Positions 23,758 through 33,734 of a stretch of DNA of 64,000 nt are shown here, piece after piece. Both the position numbers and the translations under genes were made by a program. The notes under the pieces are model-generated. The model had not been told where the DNA came from. It searched no databases and saw only the letters and a list, made by a program, of their open reading frames with translations. How positions within the stretch are numbered: the first letter of the stretch is position 1; the number at the start of each line of letters is the position of its first letter. Where the stretch lies: contig JAPDRN010000009.1 in NCBI GenBank assembly GCA_030247855.1, positions 248,001 through 312,000 on the forward strand, given 5' to 3'. Origin of the DNA: Knufia peltigerae. Its lineage: Eukaryota; Ascomycota; Eurotiomycetes; Chaetothyriales; Trichomeriaceae.

Positions 23758-24672
23758 GATTGTTTTTGGACGGTCCGACAAGATCAATCAGTCTTTCTTC
23801 AGAGAAGGTTGAAAACTGATTCGAGCAAATTCAACAATAAAGAAGTAACATTTCGATTCTGTCTGGTTTTATACGGGGAAAGTCAAAAGAGGTGACATTT
23901 TCGGTTTCTGCCTGTCTTTTAACTGGCTTCCCTCGCTACAGTCCATACCACCACGGATCGTCGTGATACGAGTACGTCCGGCCGTTGTACCACACGACAC
24001 AATCCCCGAGCATCGCCATGCGTGAATGTAGCGCCGCCAGGTACGTCATGTGGAGATGCAAGGGGATGAGAGAAACATTGCTCGTATGCAAAAGCTAAGA
24101 GAAAGCTTGCTGATGCTTGCCCGGACGTTGGGACCTTGTTGCGATAGCTATCAGTGCCACCCGGAGCTTTGTCATTGGTTGTGATCCCAACGTTACCTTT
24201 TGCCCTTGTGACGAAGATCTTGACCAGGCCTGGGATGGAAGAAGTGCGGGAACGGCGAACATGATATCCAGGGTTGCATTCTGGGAGGCCTTGGGGCTCA
24301 TTGACTCATTCTTCGGCAGAGCTAGGAACACACTAAGTAATCGTCACATACCGTACTCAACTCACCTGGGGATCTAGGGAACGCCGCAAGGATCAAGGCT
24401 CTTCATCATCGCGTGATACCCTGGGAGGATCAAAGGATCGCGGATTTTACCGTTCGGACGCTCTACCAAGGTAGATACCATTATCAGACGGTGTGACCTT
24501 CGATAAGATATGATTCGATGGTCTAGACAGAGCGATGAATTGTGGTGATAATCAGAAGAAGCTCTTGGTCGGTTGGAGTGATGAGGATGGCGAAACAGGT
24601 TCTATTCATGTACAAAACGGCAACGCGCCATGTCTATGACAGTTTTGATCGTTGACAGGTCTAGAAATTCTA
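23758..24672. other. intergenic with a possible gene remnant
   Basis: Upstream of the S28 peptidase and downstream of MET10. A short coding-like exon on the minus strand (23936-24110) is annotated separately. The rest shows no gene. Confidence 0.5.
23936..24110 (-). pseudogene. possible orphan terminal exon
   Basis: On the minus strand, a pyrimidine-rich splice acceptor (GCTTTCTCTTAG, ending at 24093) is followed by an open stretch to TAG at 23936-23938. It contains MTYLAALHSRMAM and WYNGRTYSYHDDPWWYG, with strong G/C preference at third positions. No convincing upstream exons or start codon were found, so it may be the relic of a lost gene or a very small gene. I do not recognise the sequence. 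Confidence 0.25.
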
Positions 24673-27600
24673 CTAGTAAACTTCAAGAACGTATCTTCCG
24701 TCGTCCTTCAACTTCATAATCTCTCTGGCTGAATCAACCTTCTTAGCACCGGCAGCCTTTGCATCCTTGGTGATGGCCTCCTCCAAGACATTCGTCACAT
24801 CAGGAACAGGCCAGGTTGGACCACAAAGGTAGAACGCACCCTCTTCCTTGATGTAAGCTTGAGTGATATCATCCAGAGTCTCCCTCATCCTATCCTGGAT
24901 ATAGATCTTTTGAGGTTGATCACGAGAGAACGCTCGTCCTAGCAGGGTAATCACACCAGCAGCCTGGTATGCCTCCCACTCTTCACCATAGCAGTACTCC
25001 TCACGCTGGTGTCGCGATCCCATGTACAGCAAGACAGACCCGATTTCTTTGCCCTGGGCCTTCTCCATGGCGCGGTGCTGCACGAAAGCTCTGAAAGGAG
25101 CAAGACCTGTACCCAGACCAGCCATGATGATAGGTTGCGTCGACTTTGGAGGTAGTTTCATGACGGATGGCTTGACGCTGACAGTCACAGGAGCACCGAC
25201 CTTGAGGTTGCTCAAGTACTTGGTGGCCTGGCCGAAACGGTCACGGCCCTTGGGATCGACCCAGTTGACCACAACGACCATGAGTGCGACCGACGTGGGT
25301 GTGACAGCCTGGCACGATGCGATCGAGTATTCACGACGCTTCATCGGCTGGACGATGCGCACAATGTCATGGAACGATGGGTGTGCTGATGGAAACTCAA
25401 GGAGTACATCGGCAAATGTCACAGTATCGACTTCAGCGCGGCGTTGGAACTCCTTGAATCCCTCTGGTCCGGCAAGAGTGAGCAGGTTCTTCTTCTCATT
25501 CTCATCGTCCGCAAATTCAGCAAGCGCTTCATAAAATTTCTTGGGTGGACGGCCGAAGATGTCAACGTTCTGCATCAGAGCTTGGTAGATGGTCCTATTC
25601 TCAAAGATCGATGGGTCGTCTCGGGATGCAACTTCGACGACATCTTCAGCATTGAGGTCATACCACTTGATAAAGTTCATGACCTGATCATGATCATTTT
25701 CGGCGTGGACACCGAGCGCTTCACCAATGTCGTATTTGAGACCTGAAGTACCGAGGTCGAATTCAATGTGGAAAATGTTTCGCTCGTACGTGATGGGCGT
25801 GAGACGGCGATTCTCCTTGACGCGCACGGTAAATGTCTTCGTTGGCAGCTCTGGGCGCAAGGTGTTTGCGGTTTGGTACGCCTCCTTGAACAAAAGGCCC
25901 TTGGCTGCTTTTTGCCAGCTGCGAAGGACAGAAGGAGGTTCTTCTTCAGTCTTGTCGAATGGTGCGAAACTGTTTGATAGAATGTCGGTTGCGAGGCTTT
26001 CCCTGATCTCAGCCTCAAGCTCGGTCCATTCCTTAGGCACCTCGATCTTGCGAAGAGTATGTTCTAGATCAGCGGCAACTTGCTCGAGAGTCTTCACATC
26101 GCTGTTGATGGTGGCGAGCTTCTGGAGACCAATCTCTTCTGACTTGCCAAGTGCCACGCGGAGGAAAGCAGTTTGAACTGTGAGAGTCTCAAGTTCGGCG
26201 TCTTCGGTGTTGAGGCCAGTGTTCGCCGAATTGATGAGGTATAAGTTGAGGGCATTCCCGGCGACGGATTTCTTGAAAGAGGTCGGAAGTTTCTTCTCAA
26301 CATCTTCGTCCTTGATGCCTGGAAGCAGCAGGATGACATTGCCACCGCTCTGAACGGAGTTCAGAACATCAACCTTCTCCAGGAGCTTGACGTCGGAAAC
26401 CACAATAGTGTTCGCTGCAGTGACAGGGTACGCGGCGTCAACGGTCATCGAACCTTTGCGGATGTCAATCCTGTGCGCGCCACCCTGCAAGAGATTGTCA
26501 TGGGTAGTGTTGACAGTGACATTTTGAGCCGAATCCTTAGCGAGAGCTTGAGCAAGGAAAGATGCCGCAGTCGCGGACGGCGCATCATCGACATTCCAGA
26601 AAGTGTATTGCTGCACCGAATCGTCGAGAGACGAGGCGAGGCCTTGGTCATCAGGAGTTTTGCCAAGCAGTCTCTGGAATGTAGCCGAGATAGAGGAAGG
26701 TGTCCAGCGCTCAGCACGAGCATACTTCACCTCGCGGACCTCGGGTACATCATGAAAGGAACTTCCGTAGGAGACGGACGCCAGGACATCTTCGAAAAGC
26801 TGTGAATGTGAGCCAGCTTCTTGAACAGCCTGGGCATCAGCAACCTGTCCGAGGACGCCCACGACTCTGACACTGCTAGGCAAAAGCTTCAAGAACTTGT
26901 CCTCAGCGAAAGGTCGATAAAGTCTGACATTGATGGCGCCAACCCTGCTACCGGATCGAGCCAAAGAAGCGGCGGCCTGAGATGCCAAAGACGACTCGAC
27001 TGAGCCAAAGGTGACGAGAACCACTTCTGGTTGTTCGTGACCAGAGTACTCAAAGGCCTTGTAATCCGTCCCGAGCTCTTCATTCAGCGCCTTCAACGTC
27101 TTGAGGGCTCGACCTTCGGAGGTCATGTGCTTTCGGTCCTCTTCGGGAATAGCATTGAGAACCGCACGGTATGCCGCTGCGAGACCAGACTTATCGAGGA
27201 TATCGATGACTCTAGTGGTCTCCCGGCCGACCCTCTGACCGTCATACACGTGAAGCGTGGGAAGGTCTTGCGCCAAGAGGGTCGCAAGGAGCGACATATG
27301 TTGCGCCTCATGAGCAGATTGTGAGGCCACCAATCCCAATCCCAAATCTTCCGCTGTGGACAGGGCTGTAGCATAGTCGGAGACCAGTCCACCGTCTTGT
27401 TCGCCCTCATAGTCCAAGGCTGCAATGTGAGCGACAAATGGGTTGCTCACAGAGTAGAGGAGAGAGAGCTGGTCGAGTACAGGTCTCAGAAAGGTCAAGG
27501 CTGACGACGGGGCAATCAAGCCCTGCGGGATATGTCTCTTCTTCAGGTCGAAGTCTTTGGAGAACATGTAGCCGAGAGCAATCGACCCTGCTCCGTTGCG

Positions 27601-27834
27601 TATCTGCATGGACTGGACAGCAGTCCGGTAGCCGTTCGCGTTCGTCTCTTGCGCCTCGGCCCACGCGCGTGCTGCAACATCGAGGTCGAAGGTCTCCGGG
27701 GAGTAGGAAAAGATCTTGTCCGAGAGAGTATAGGCGACTTGCTGGACAAGAGTCTGAGCAGTCAGGTAGGTAGGTCCTGCAACCGAAGCCAGGGGCGGCG
27801 ACTGGCCGAAAGACTGTCTGTTTGAGGAGACCAT
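24673..27834 (-). CDS. MET10: sulfite reductase (NADPH) flavoprotein alpha subunit
   Basis: Flavoprotein subunit of assimilatory sulfite reductase, passing electrons from NADPH via FAD (and FMN in the enzyme complex) to the haem beta subunit that reduces sulfite to sulfide, in the cytosol. The single-exon model of 1053 residues starts at ATG 27834 (MVSSNRQSFG). The first 400 residues resemble pyruvate-ferredoxin-oxidoreductase-like domains, as in yeast Met10. The C-terminal 380 residues form the FAD/NADPH reductase, with RREYSIASCQ (FAD), GLGTGLAPFRAFVQ and LYMGSRHQREEYCY (NADPH) and a terminal EVY-type end. The length fits the Met10 type. It shares its upstream region with a sulfotransferase-like gene; a TCACGTG word lies 265 bp upstream. 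Confidence 0.95.
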   Translation of the reverse strand: MVSSNRQSFGQSPPLASVAGPTYLTAQTLVQQVAYTLSDKIFSYSPETFDLDVAARAWAEAQETNANGYRTAVQSMQIRNGAGSIALGYMFSKDFDLKKRHIPQGLIAPSSALTFLRPVLDQLSLLYSVSNPFVAHIAALDYEGEQDGGLVSDYATALSTAEDLGLGLVASQSAHEAQHMSLLATLLAQDLPTLHVYDGQRVGRETTRVIDILDKSGLAAAYRAVLNAIPEEDRKHMTSEGRALKTLKALNEELGTDYKAFEYSGHEQPEVVLVTFGSVESSLASQAAASLARSGSRVGAINVRLYRPFAEDKFLKLLPSSVRVVGVLGQVADAQAVQEAGSHSQLFEDVLASVSYGSSFHDVPEVREVKYARAERWTPSSISATFQRLLGKTPDDQGLASSLDDSVQQYTFWNVDDAPSATAASFLAQALAKDSAQNVTVNTTHDNLLQGGAHRIDIRKGSMTVDAAYPVTAANTIVVSDVKLLEKVDVLNSVQSGGNVILLLPGIKDEDVEKKLPTSFKKSVAGNALNLYLINSANTGLNTEDAELETLTVQTAFLRVALGKSEEIGLQKLATINSDVKTLEQVAADLEHTLRKIEVPKEWTELEAEIRESLATDILSNSFAPFDKTEEEPPSVLRSWQKAAKGLLFKEAYQTANTLRPELPTKTFTVRVKENRRLTPITYERNIFHIEFDLGTSGLKYDIGEALGVHAENDHDQVMNFIKWYDLNAEDVVEVASRDDPSIFENRTIYQALMQNVDIFGRPPKKFYEALAEFADDENEKKNLLTLAGPEGFKEFQRRAEVDTVTFADVLLEFPSAHPSFHDIVRIVQPMKRREYSIASCQAVTPTSVALMVVVVNWVDPKGRDRFGQATKYLSNLKVGAPVTVSVKPSVMKLPPKSTQPIIMAGLGTGLAPFRAFVQHRAMEKAQGKEIGSVLLYMGSRHQREEYCYGEEWEAYQAAGVITLLGRAFSRDQPQKIYIQDRMRETLDDITQAYIKEEGAFYLCGPTWPVPDVTNVLEEAITKDAKAAGAKKVDSAREIMKLKDDGRYVLEVY

Positions 27835-28533
27835 TTCAACTTCAGATCTCGATATCTCCTCTACAAGGCCACTGTTCAAAGCAAGGGCCTAACTGTGACT
27901 TCCTGGAGGATGGGAAAGACGGAGGAGTGAGGAGGAGGCATTCGTTCTCCTCCGTAAGAAATAATTTCAAATCCACGGCGCCCGTCCGGGCGACATCGCC
28001 CGCTAGCCACAACATTTTCCTGCGCTCTGGACCGGCAGTCGATGAGGTGATGCTGCCAACTGAGAAAAAAAGTGGAAAGCGTCGATTGCGTGCTCGAGCA
28101 CGTGATCAACGCTTGACAAGGCTGAGGCTAGAGTCAAGAAGATCGCCACAAGGCTGAACTAGGCCATAATGAGCCTAGATTCAGGGACGCTTTCGATGTA
28201 CGCTCTTCATTCGGTTCAAGGCTATTTTTGCAAGTGGTTGTCTGCCTCGAGCTCAACATAAAATCCGTCGACTCGACATGACAAGGTGAGAAAGAGGTCG
28301 AAAACCACTGCTGGTTTTGGCAGTGTAGCTGACTTCAATGTCGATCAGTCTTAAAGGAAGTTGGACGCCTTACTCGCCTGTAAGGCCAAGGCCAGTTTGT
28401 GCCACGTTGAAGCCGATGTTGCTCGGGGTTTGTGGAACGTGACACTGTTATAACTATCTCAGCATGTTGTCGCTCTAGAAACATTCTTTAATCTCACCTG
28501 TTGAATAAAGTGTTATCCTCGCCTCATTGAGCC
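27835..28533. other. divergent promoter, MET10 / sulfotransferase-like gene
   Basis: Upstream of both flanking genes. Apart from the TCACGTG word at 28099-28105, no clear elements. No coding frame with support. Confidence 0.5.
28099..28105 (-). promoter_or_regulatory. TCACGTG E-box-like site upstream of MET10
   Basis: Reads TCACGTG on the MET10 strand, about 265 bp before its start codon. In yeast this word is the Cbf1 site of MET genes; fungal bZIP sulfur regulators also act on such promoters. A role here is inference from sequence and position. Confidence 0.4.
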
Positions 28534-29379
28534 ATGGCGACCATGACTGATCAAGTTTGTCGATTCATCTACCCTGTAAAGACGCCCAACAGGCCACCAC
28601 GTCCTGCAAATTATCCGATGCAAGTCCTGGCTCTCGGTCTTCCACGTTCTGGCACCGACTCTCTGAAACTCGGTTTGGAAAAGCTCGGATACCACGACAT
28701 CTGGCACGGCTTCAACCTGCCCTCTTCGCGTGCCAATGATTGTCCCCTGTGGCTCCAGCTGCTTCAAGCCAAAGAGCGCGGCGACCAGCGCTTGGCGGAA
28801 AGTTTCGACTGGGATAGGCTGCTCGCCGAGTGTGACGGTATCATGGACATGCCTCCGCTGCTGTTCGCCGAGGAGTTACTGGACTTTTACCCTCACGCCG
28901 CGGTCATATTGAACAGGCGAAGAGACATGAACGCATGGCACCGTAGCCTGAACGAAGCAGTCGAGATGACCATTGGGAGTTGGATCTTTTGGGTTTTGAG
29001 CCGTTGGGATGCCAGGATGTATTGGTGGTATCGGACAGTGGTGCTTAGCATCTCAATGATGGGCAAAGGACCAGGAGGATTCCAGCAAAACGGCAAACAG
29101 TGGGCAGAGGACTACTATCAAAATTTGGAGTCCAAATTGAACAATGAAGGGAGAAATTATCTAAAGTGGGAAGTACAGCAAGGCTGGGAACCGCTATGCA
29201 AGTTTCTGGACAAGCCAGTGCCAGACGAGGAGTTTCCGTGGGAGAACAAGGCCGGAGCGGAATTCCAGAAGAAGGTCGAGGCAGCCGGAATCCGTATGGC
29301 CATCAGAGCCTTTCGGAACATGGTGATAGCAGGGGTGATCGTTGGTGGTAGTCTAGCCTGGTGGTGGGAGTCGGCATGA
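28534..29379 (+). CDS. sulfotransferase-like P-loop protein
   Basis: Predicted P-loop protein of the fungal Sulfotransfer_4 type, often mislabelled NAD-dependent epimerase. The 281-residue single-exon model has VLALGLPRSGTDSLKLGLEKLG (P-loop GLPRSGT) at residues about 31-52, then AECDGIMDMPP, and a nucleotide-sulfate-like segment (AAVILNRRRDMNAWHRSLN). A C-terminal hydrophobic helix (MVIAGVIVGGSLAWWW) is followed by ESA, so it may be tail-anchored. Enzymatic sulfotransfer is not established for this subfamily. It is divergent from MET10, which would supply reduced sulfur rather than activated sulfate, so a pathway link is only suggestive. Confidence 0.85.
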   Translation: MATMTDQVCRFIYPVKTPNRPPRPANYPMQVLALGLPRSGTDSLKLGLEKLGYHDIWHGFNLPSSRANDCPLWLQLLQAKERGDQRLAESFDWDRLLAECDGIMDMPPLLFAEELLDFYPHAAVILNRRRDMNAWHRSLNEAVEMTIGSWIFWVLSRWDARMYWWYRTVVLSISMMGKGPGGFQQNGKQWAEDYYQNLESKLNNEGRNYLKWEVQQGWEPLCKFLDKPVPDEEFPWENKAGAEFQKKVEAAGIRMAIRAFRNMVIAGVIVGGSLAWWWESA

Positions 29380-30015
29380 TCATCTTGGACGGTCTTGACT
29401 GGAGAGCAGTGACCAGCAGGATGTATTGGACAACGACGTCAGTTTACATTCAGACGAGGCAATCGAGTCGGAGATTCGTGTGTCGAACAGAATTTCCAAC
29501 CTGTTTCGCCGATCGACATTGTGTAGTCATCCAGTAGCATGCTGTGTCAGCAAGCCCTTTATTTCGCTCGATTGACGTTTAGCTCGCGTTGCACCCGTTG
29601 AAAAGACGAGTACGGGTCGAAGCGAAGCGATGATAGAGGTTCAACTATACCGTGCTCGTAGTCCCATGCGAGATTAATCATGTCTTTTTGATGAGCGCAT
29701 TTGTAAAGAGTTAATTACCCTGGAATATTCTTGATGCCGAGGTTTCAGCGTAAGTGCGTAGCAAATGCCTGAAAACAAGAGCGGCAGAACTTTGTCCGCG
29801 TTCGTCCGGGGGCTTTGACGTTATCATTTCACAACCGAGATCCGGAAGTAGGCAGACAGCAACAGCACGCAAAGACAGGTATATAAAGACCCGGCCCTTT
29901 CTGCATCTCCTGAAACTTGACAAGAGACAAGCTTCATACTACGAACAAACATCACCTGCTCCGTTCCCACCACGCATACGGAGTACTGTCTACAAAATAC
30001 GCTCACAAGAACACA
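29380..30015. other. intergenic with FMP52 promoter
   Basis: No gene seen. It contains a TATATAAA box at 29880-29887 and a TACGGAGTA word at 29977-29985, both upstream of the FMP52 start. Confidence 0.5.
29880..29887 (+). promoter_or_regulatory. TATA box of FMP52
   Basis: TATATAAA lies 129 bp before the FMP52 start codon, a usual distance for a fungal TATA element. No transcript data. Confidence 0.5.
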
Positions 30016-30827
30016 ATGGCTACCGCCCTCGTTGTTGGCTGCACCGGCCTCATTGTGAGTCTCTCCCCAAAACTTGCTCTTTTCCATTGCGAGGCGCATG
30101 TGAGAGAGCGTGGGCGGGATTTCCTAACGTGTGTCTTTCTGTCATTTAGGGATCCCATATCCTCTCGATTCTTCGCGCCGGCGGCAGTCCATCGCAATAC
30201 ACCAGCCTCGACACCATCGCCCGCCGCTCACTCCCAGCCCCGGCCGAGTCTGGTGTCGTCCCCGTGAACGAGGTGCTTGAAAAAGACACCACCAAATGGG
30301 GCGAGCACATTTCCGCACTCTCTCCTCCCCCAGCGGCCGTCTTTTACGCACTGGGCACGACTCGAGCGGCAGTGGGCGGCTTCGAGAACCAAAACAAGAT
30401 CGAACACGAGATGAACCTCCAGGTCGCAAAGGCTGCCAAAGAAGCGGGGACAAAGACGTACGTGCTCATCAGTAGCACGGGGGCCAGCGCAGGCTCCATG
30501 TTCGGATACCCCAAGATGAAGGGCGAGATCGAAGACATCGTCAAGGCTCTCGAGTTCGAACACACAATCATCGTCCGCCCGGGTCTCATCGTCGGCGAAC
30601 GTGAACAGAGCAGAGGTGTCTTCGAGGCCGGCCTGAGATCTTTCGCGAATGGACTGGGACATCTACACAGCTCCTTCAAGGATTCCTGGGCTCAAGACGC
30701 AGAGACGATTGCAAGAGCCGCCGTCGCCGCTGCAGCCGAGGTCGAGAAAGGTGAGGTCAAGGAAAAAGTTTGGATCCTCGCACAAAAAGACGTGGTCCGT
30801 CTGGGAAAGACGGAGTGGAAGGCATGA
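30016..30827 (+). CDS. FMP52: FMP52-like NAD(P)-binding mitochondrial protein
   Basis: Atypical short-chain/NmrA-like Rossmann protein of the Fmp52 family, found at the yeast mitochondrial outer membrane; its reaction is not known. The 238-residue model begins MATALVVGCTGLI and continues GSHILSILRAGG after a 95-nt intron (30055-30149), so the glycine-rich nucleotide loop is split by the intron. Further motifs: YALGTTRAAVGG, YVLISSTGASAGSMFGYPKMKGEIE (Tyr and Lys as in SDR active sites) and IIVRPGLIVGERE. Exons: 30016-30054 and 30150-30827, total 717 nt. Confidence 0.92.
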
Positions 30828-31056
30828 CAATTTCGTGTGAGGACGACTAGTATTGGTTTCACGAAGGGGAGTTTGTTTTTGGGACTTTTTTTCCGCGGCC
30901 TGTGATACCCCAGTTTTTGAATATCTCATGTAACCTACAACTAATGTCCTGATACATAACTGTCGATTTGGTTTTTTTTTTCCGCCAACGAGAATGATAT
31001 TGGAAAACATATGTACAAGGACCCCCCCCCAAAGTTTTAGCCCGTGCAGCAAACAA

Positions 31057-31533
31057 TCACACACTCTGTTCTCCTTTACCGGCCTCACCACCCCCGGCTC
31101 GTCCACCTCCTCCCTCGGACATCTTCTTCTTGGACCCACCCTGCTCTTCCGCCGTCGGCTGGCTGAGGTCCGGGTTGGCGGGGCTAGAGTCCAAAGGGTT
31201 GACCTGGTTCCCTTCTCCGGCCTTCTTTCGAGCCTCTTCCGGGTCGGTGATGTTGGGATCGAAAGCCGCCTCTTCGTTCGCCGCCGTGGTGTCGTCGGTG
31301 CTCGACTTGGCGTACTCGTTCGCCTCTGGGTTCATCTTTTCCCGGTCCAACTGTGCATCTCGCTGAGGGTGTGGATGACGATCAGGATCTTGACCTGACG
31401 CGAATCCATATGGGGCGGTTGTGGATAGTGGTCGAGCGGTTGCTCTGCTTCTTATCGTTTGAGAGGAAGGAAGGGATAATCTCGAGGCCCTGAAGCCCCT
31501 TGAATATTGGAGGAGTGATGAGAAGGGTGTCAT
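31057..31533 (-). CDS. conserved mitochondrial-type small protein
   Basis: Function unknown. The 158-residue single-exon model starts at 31533. The first 45 residues are rich in Ser/Arg and poor in acids (MTPFSSLLQYSRGFRASRLS), typical of a mitochondrial presequence. The centre has PDRHPHPQRDAQLDREKMNP and NPLDSSPANPD, which resemble a widespread but unstudied fungal protein. The end is Gly/Lys-rich and disordered. It is tail-to-tail with FMP52, another mitochondrial protein. Confidence 0.8.
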   Translation of the reverse strand: MTPFSSLLQYSRGFRASRLSLPSSQTIRSRATARPLSTTAPYGFASGQDPDRHPHPQRDAQLDREKMNPEANEYAKSSTDDTTAANEEAAFDPNITDPEEARKKAGEGNQVNPLDSSPANPDLSQPTAEEQGGSKKKMSEGGGGRAGGGEAGKGEQSV

Positions 31534-31940
31534 CGTACTCGTAGTAGACTGTGAGTTCTGTGTGATTCCGGTAGGTAAGGAGGTAAAGATATACGGAGTA
31601 GTGCTCGATAGGAGCTCCTGTGGACAACGAGAACGACTTGTCAGGTATTTAGTTGTTTCCTTATCTCTTTCAGGCTCTTACAACCTTCAATCACAGCATT
31701 AAATTTGTGAGAAGAGAATGAAAGGGTGCAAAACATGTTCAACTGGTGTCATTGATTGTCTTTTTGCACCACCTACAGCGTATAAACGCAAGTGACGTCA
31801 AGTGACATGGAGACGGATGTTTTCTCCAGCTACAAAGGAACGAGTTGTCTCAAGATTCCCCCACAATCTTCTCCTCGTACGGATAGCCATCAACATTCCA
31901 CTCCCATAACAAACAATTTGGCCAGGCGCGTATTTCATGG
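31534..31940. other. intergenic, no gene seen
   Basis: Upstream of the mitochondrial-type gene and 3' of the glutathione transferase. A TACGGAGTA word lies at 31592-31600, about 60 bp above the former's start codon. Confidence 0.5.
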
Positions 31941-33203
31941 CTAGTTTCGTGCCTCCAACGGCAAAACATGTGGCGTGGGACCTTCGGGCACGACACCGGC
32001 CGGGTTCAAAATGGTCAAACTCACGAAATAATGGTTCTTGATATGCTCAAAACTGGTGGTGTCCTTGAAAGCCGGCACGGTCCAATACAAGTTCCTCAAC
32101 CATTTGTGGATGTTAGGGTATTGATACCGAATCATGCCCTTGTTCGTCTTGAAAAGAGACACGTAGACCGGGTCGAATCGGATCATGGTGACATACAACC
32201 GAATATCTGCCTCTGTGATCTCGGCACCGAAATAGTAAGGTCCAGGACTGCTTCCTGAAGCAAGATGAGATTCGACCTTGTCCAAATGATTGAACAAATT
32301 GCTGACGGCTTCGTGATACGCTTCTTGTGTTTTGGCCAAACCACATTTGCTGTGGGTGAATCAACAACCCCGGTGGTCAGCACCTCAGTTGTCTGGGTAA
32401 GGAGTATGTAGGAGGTCAAGAGATGGGAGGTAGTAGGGAAGTCAACAAGTACTCACTAAACTCCATTATTGATATTCTCATATGTCCAACCGTTGGCTTC
32501 GTCGATCTTCTCCCTCAATTCCACAGGATACAAATCCACGGCTCGCTTGTCTTCCGGCAAAAGGTCGTCAAACTCGGTGTAAAGCATACGGATGATTTCG
32601 CTACTCTCGTTGCTCACGATGGTCTCGAGTGTCTTGTCCCACAACACGGGAACGGAAAATCGTCCCTGGTAATCCGGGTTGGCTCTCAGGTACAACTCCT
32701 TGGGTCTTTTGACGTCCGAGTGCAAAGGGTCAGGAGTACAGTCGTCCATTGGAAGTTTCTCGTCGGGTGTGACGAACCGCCAACTGTCCGTCAGTGACAT
32801 GTGCCAGTGCACCGACGTGACCGATATCAAAGACTCGAGACCTTTGAGTTTCCGGACGATCAACGTTCGGTGAGCTGTCGATACTGGTCAGTCCGTCTGA
32901 TGTCCACTTTGGGACTTGTTGTATGTCATGCATGTGTGTCATGTTTGTACTCACCCCATGGACAGGCATAAGACACGTATAGATGGTATCTATATCGACG
33001 CCAGAGAATCAGCCTGGGCCCTTTCTGTCTCTTTTTTTTTGGTTACCAACGAACCTGTTCGCTTCTGGAGGGAACCTTGCCCCGGGATCTCGAGAGATGA
33101 AATTTCGAAATTGAGCCGGTGGTCGAACGAGTTCGCCCTTCTTGCCCCATAAACTTGCTGGGAGGGAATTCGTAGTCGTATTCGAGTTCGAGTTCGAATC
33201 CAT
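31941..33203 (-). CDS. xi/omega-type glutathione transferase
   Basis: Predicted cytosolic glutathionyl-hydroquinone reductase of the Ecm4/Gto (xi) group, which removes glutathione from quinone conjugates using an active-site Cys. The 336-residue model shows RYHLYVSYACPWAHRT (active Cys in CPWAHR), PVLWDK, the glutathione-binding NESSEI, and the xi signature YWTVPAFKDTTSFEHIKNHYF in the C-terminal all-helical domain. Exons: 33055-33203, 32955-32989, 32457-32874 and 31941-32349; introns 65, 80 and 107 nt, total 1011 nt. The active-site Cys lies in the 35-nt second exon and CPW/AHR is split by an intron. A TCACGTGA word lies 300 bp upstream. Confidence 0.92.
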
Positions 33204-33734
33204 CTTGAATTGTTCCTAATTAACCAAACTATGACTAACCAATCCCGACTTCATTGTTTGCTTGTACTGATATTGTAAAGTGATTAGGCCGAGTCGAGGG
33301 TCAGCGGTGCCCTTTTTATTGTTAGAAGATCATCCGTACTCGATGGTCCTGCTTACCACCTTCTTACGAACCATCAACCCCCCCAAAGTACGGGAGCACG
33401 AGTGTACGGAATACTCCAAAAAGAACCCACTTCCATAGAAAGGTGCGATTGTAATTGGTCATATTGGCTTCGTAAACACTTGACCTTCTCTCGACCGAGA
33501 CATCACGTGAACGATACACGCTGTACCAGTAGGTGTTGTTAATACCTCGATATTGTAAATAAAGAAAGGAAAGAGGAAACAGTTTCAGGAAAGGGTACCA
33601 CTTGCTTTGTCATATCCGGGTACATTTCTATCCTTACAATGTCCAACAACTGACTATAATCCAACATACTTGGTGAGAGGTATTGTACATCCGTATCCCA
33701 CACAAGAACAAAAACAGCACCCACTTCGTCGAAA
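33204..33734. other. intergenic, no gene seen
   Basis: 5' side of the glutathione transferase and 3' side of GUP1. It holds TCACGTGA at 33503-33510, about 300 bp upstream of the transferase start, a possible E-box-type element. Confidence 0.5.

Noticed and set aside
22852..23895. 347-codon open frame on the plus strand
   Set aside because: It lies antisense to the S28 peptidase, whose signal peptide, active-site motifs and splice sites are clear; the plus frame has no domain.
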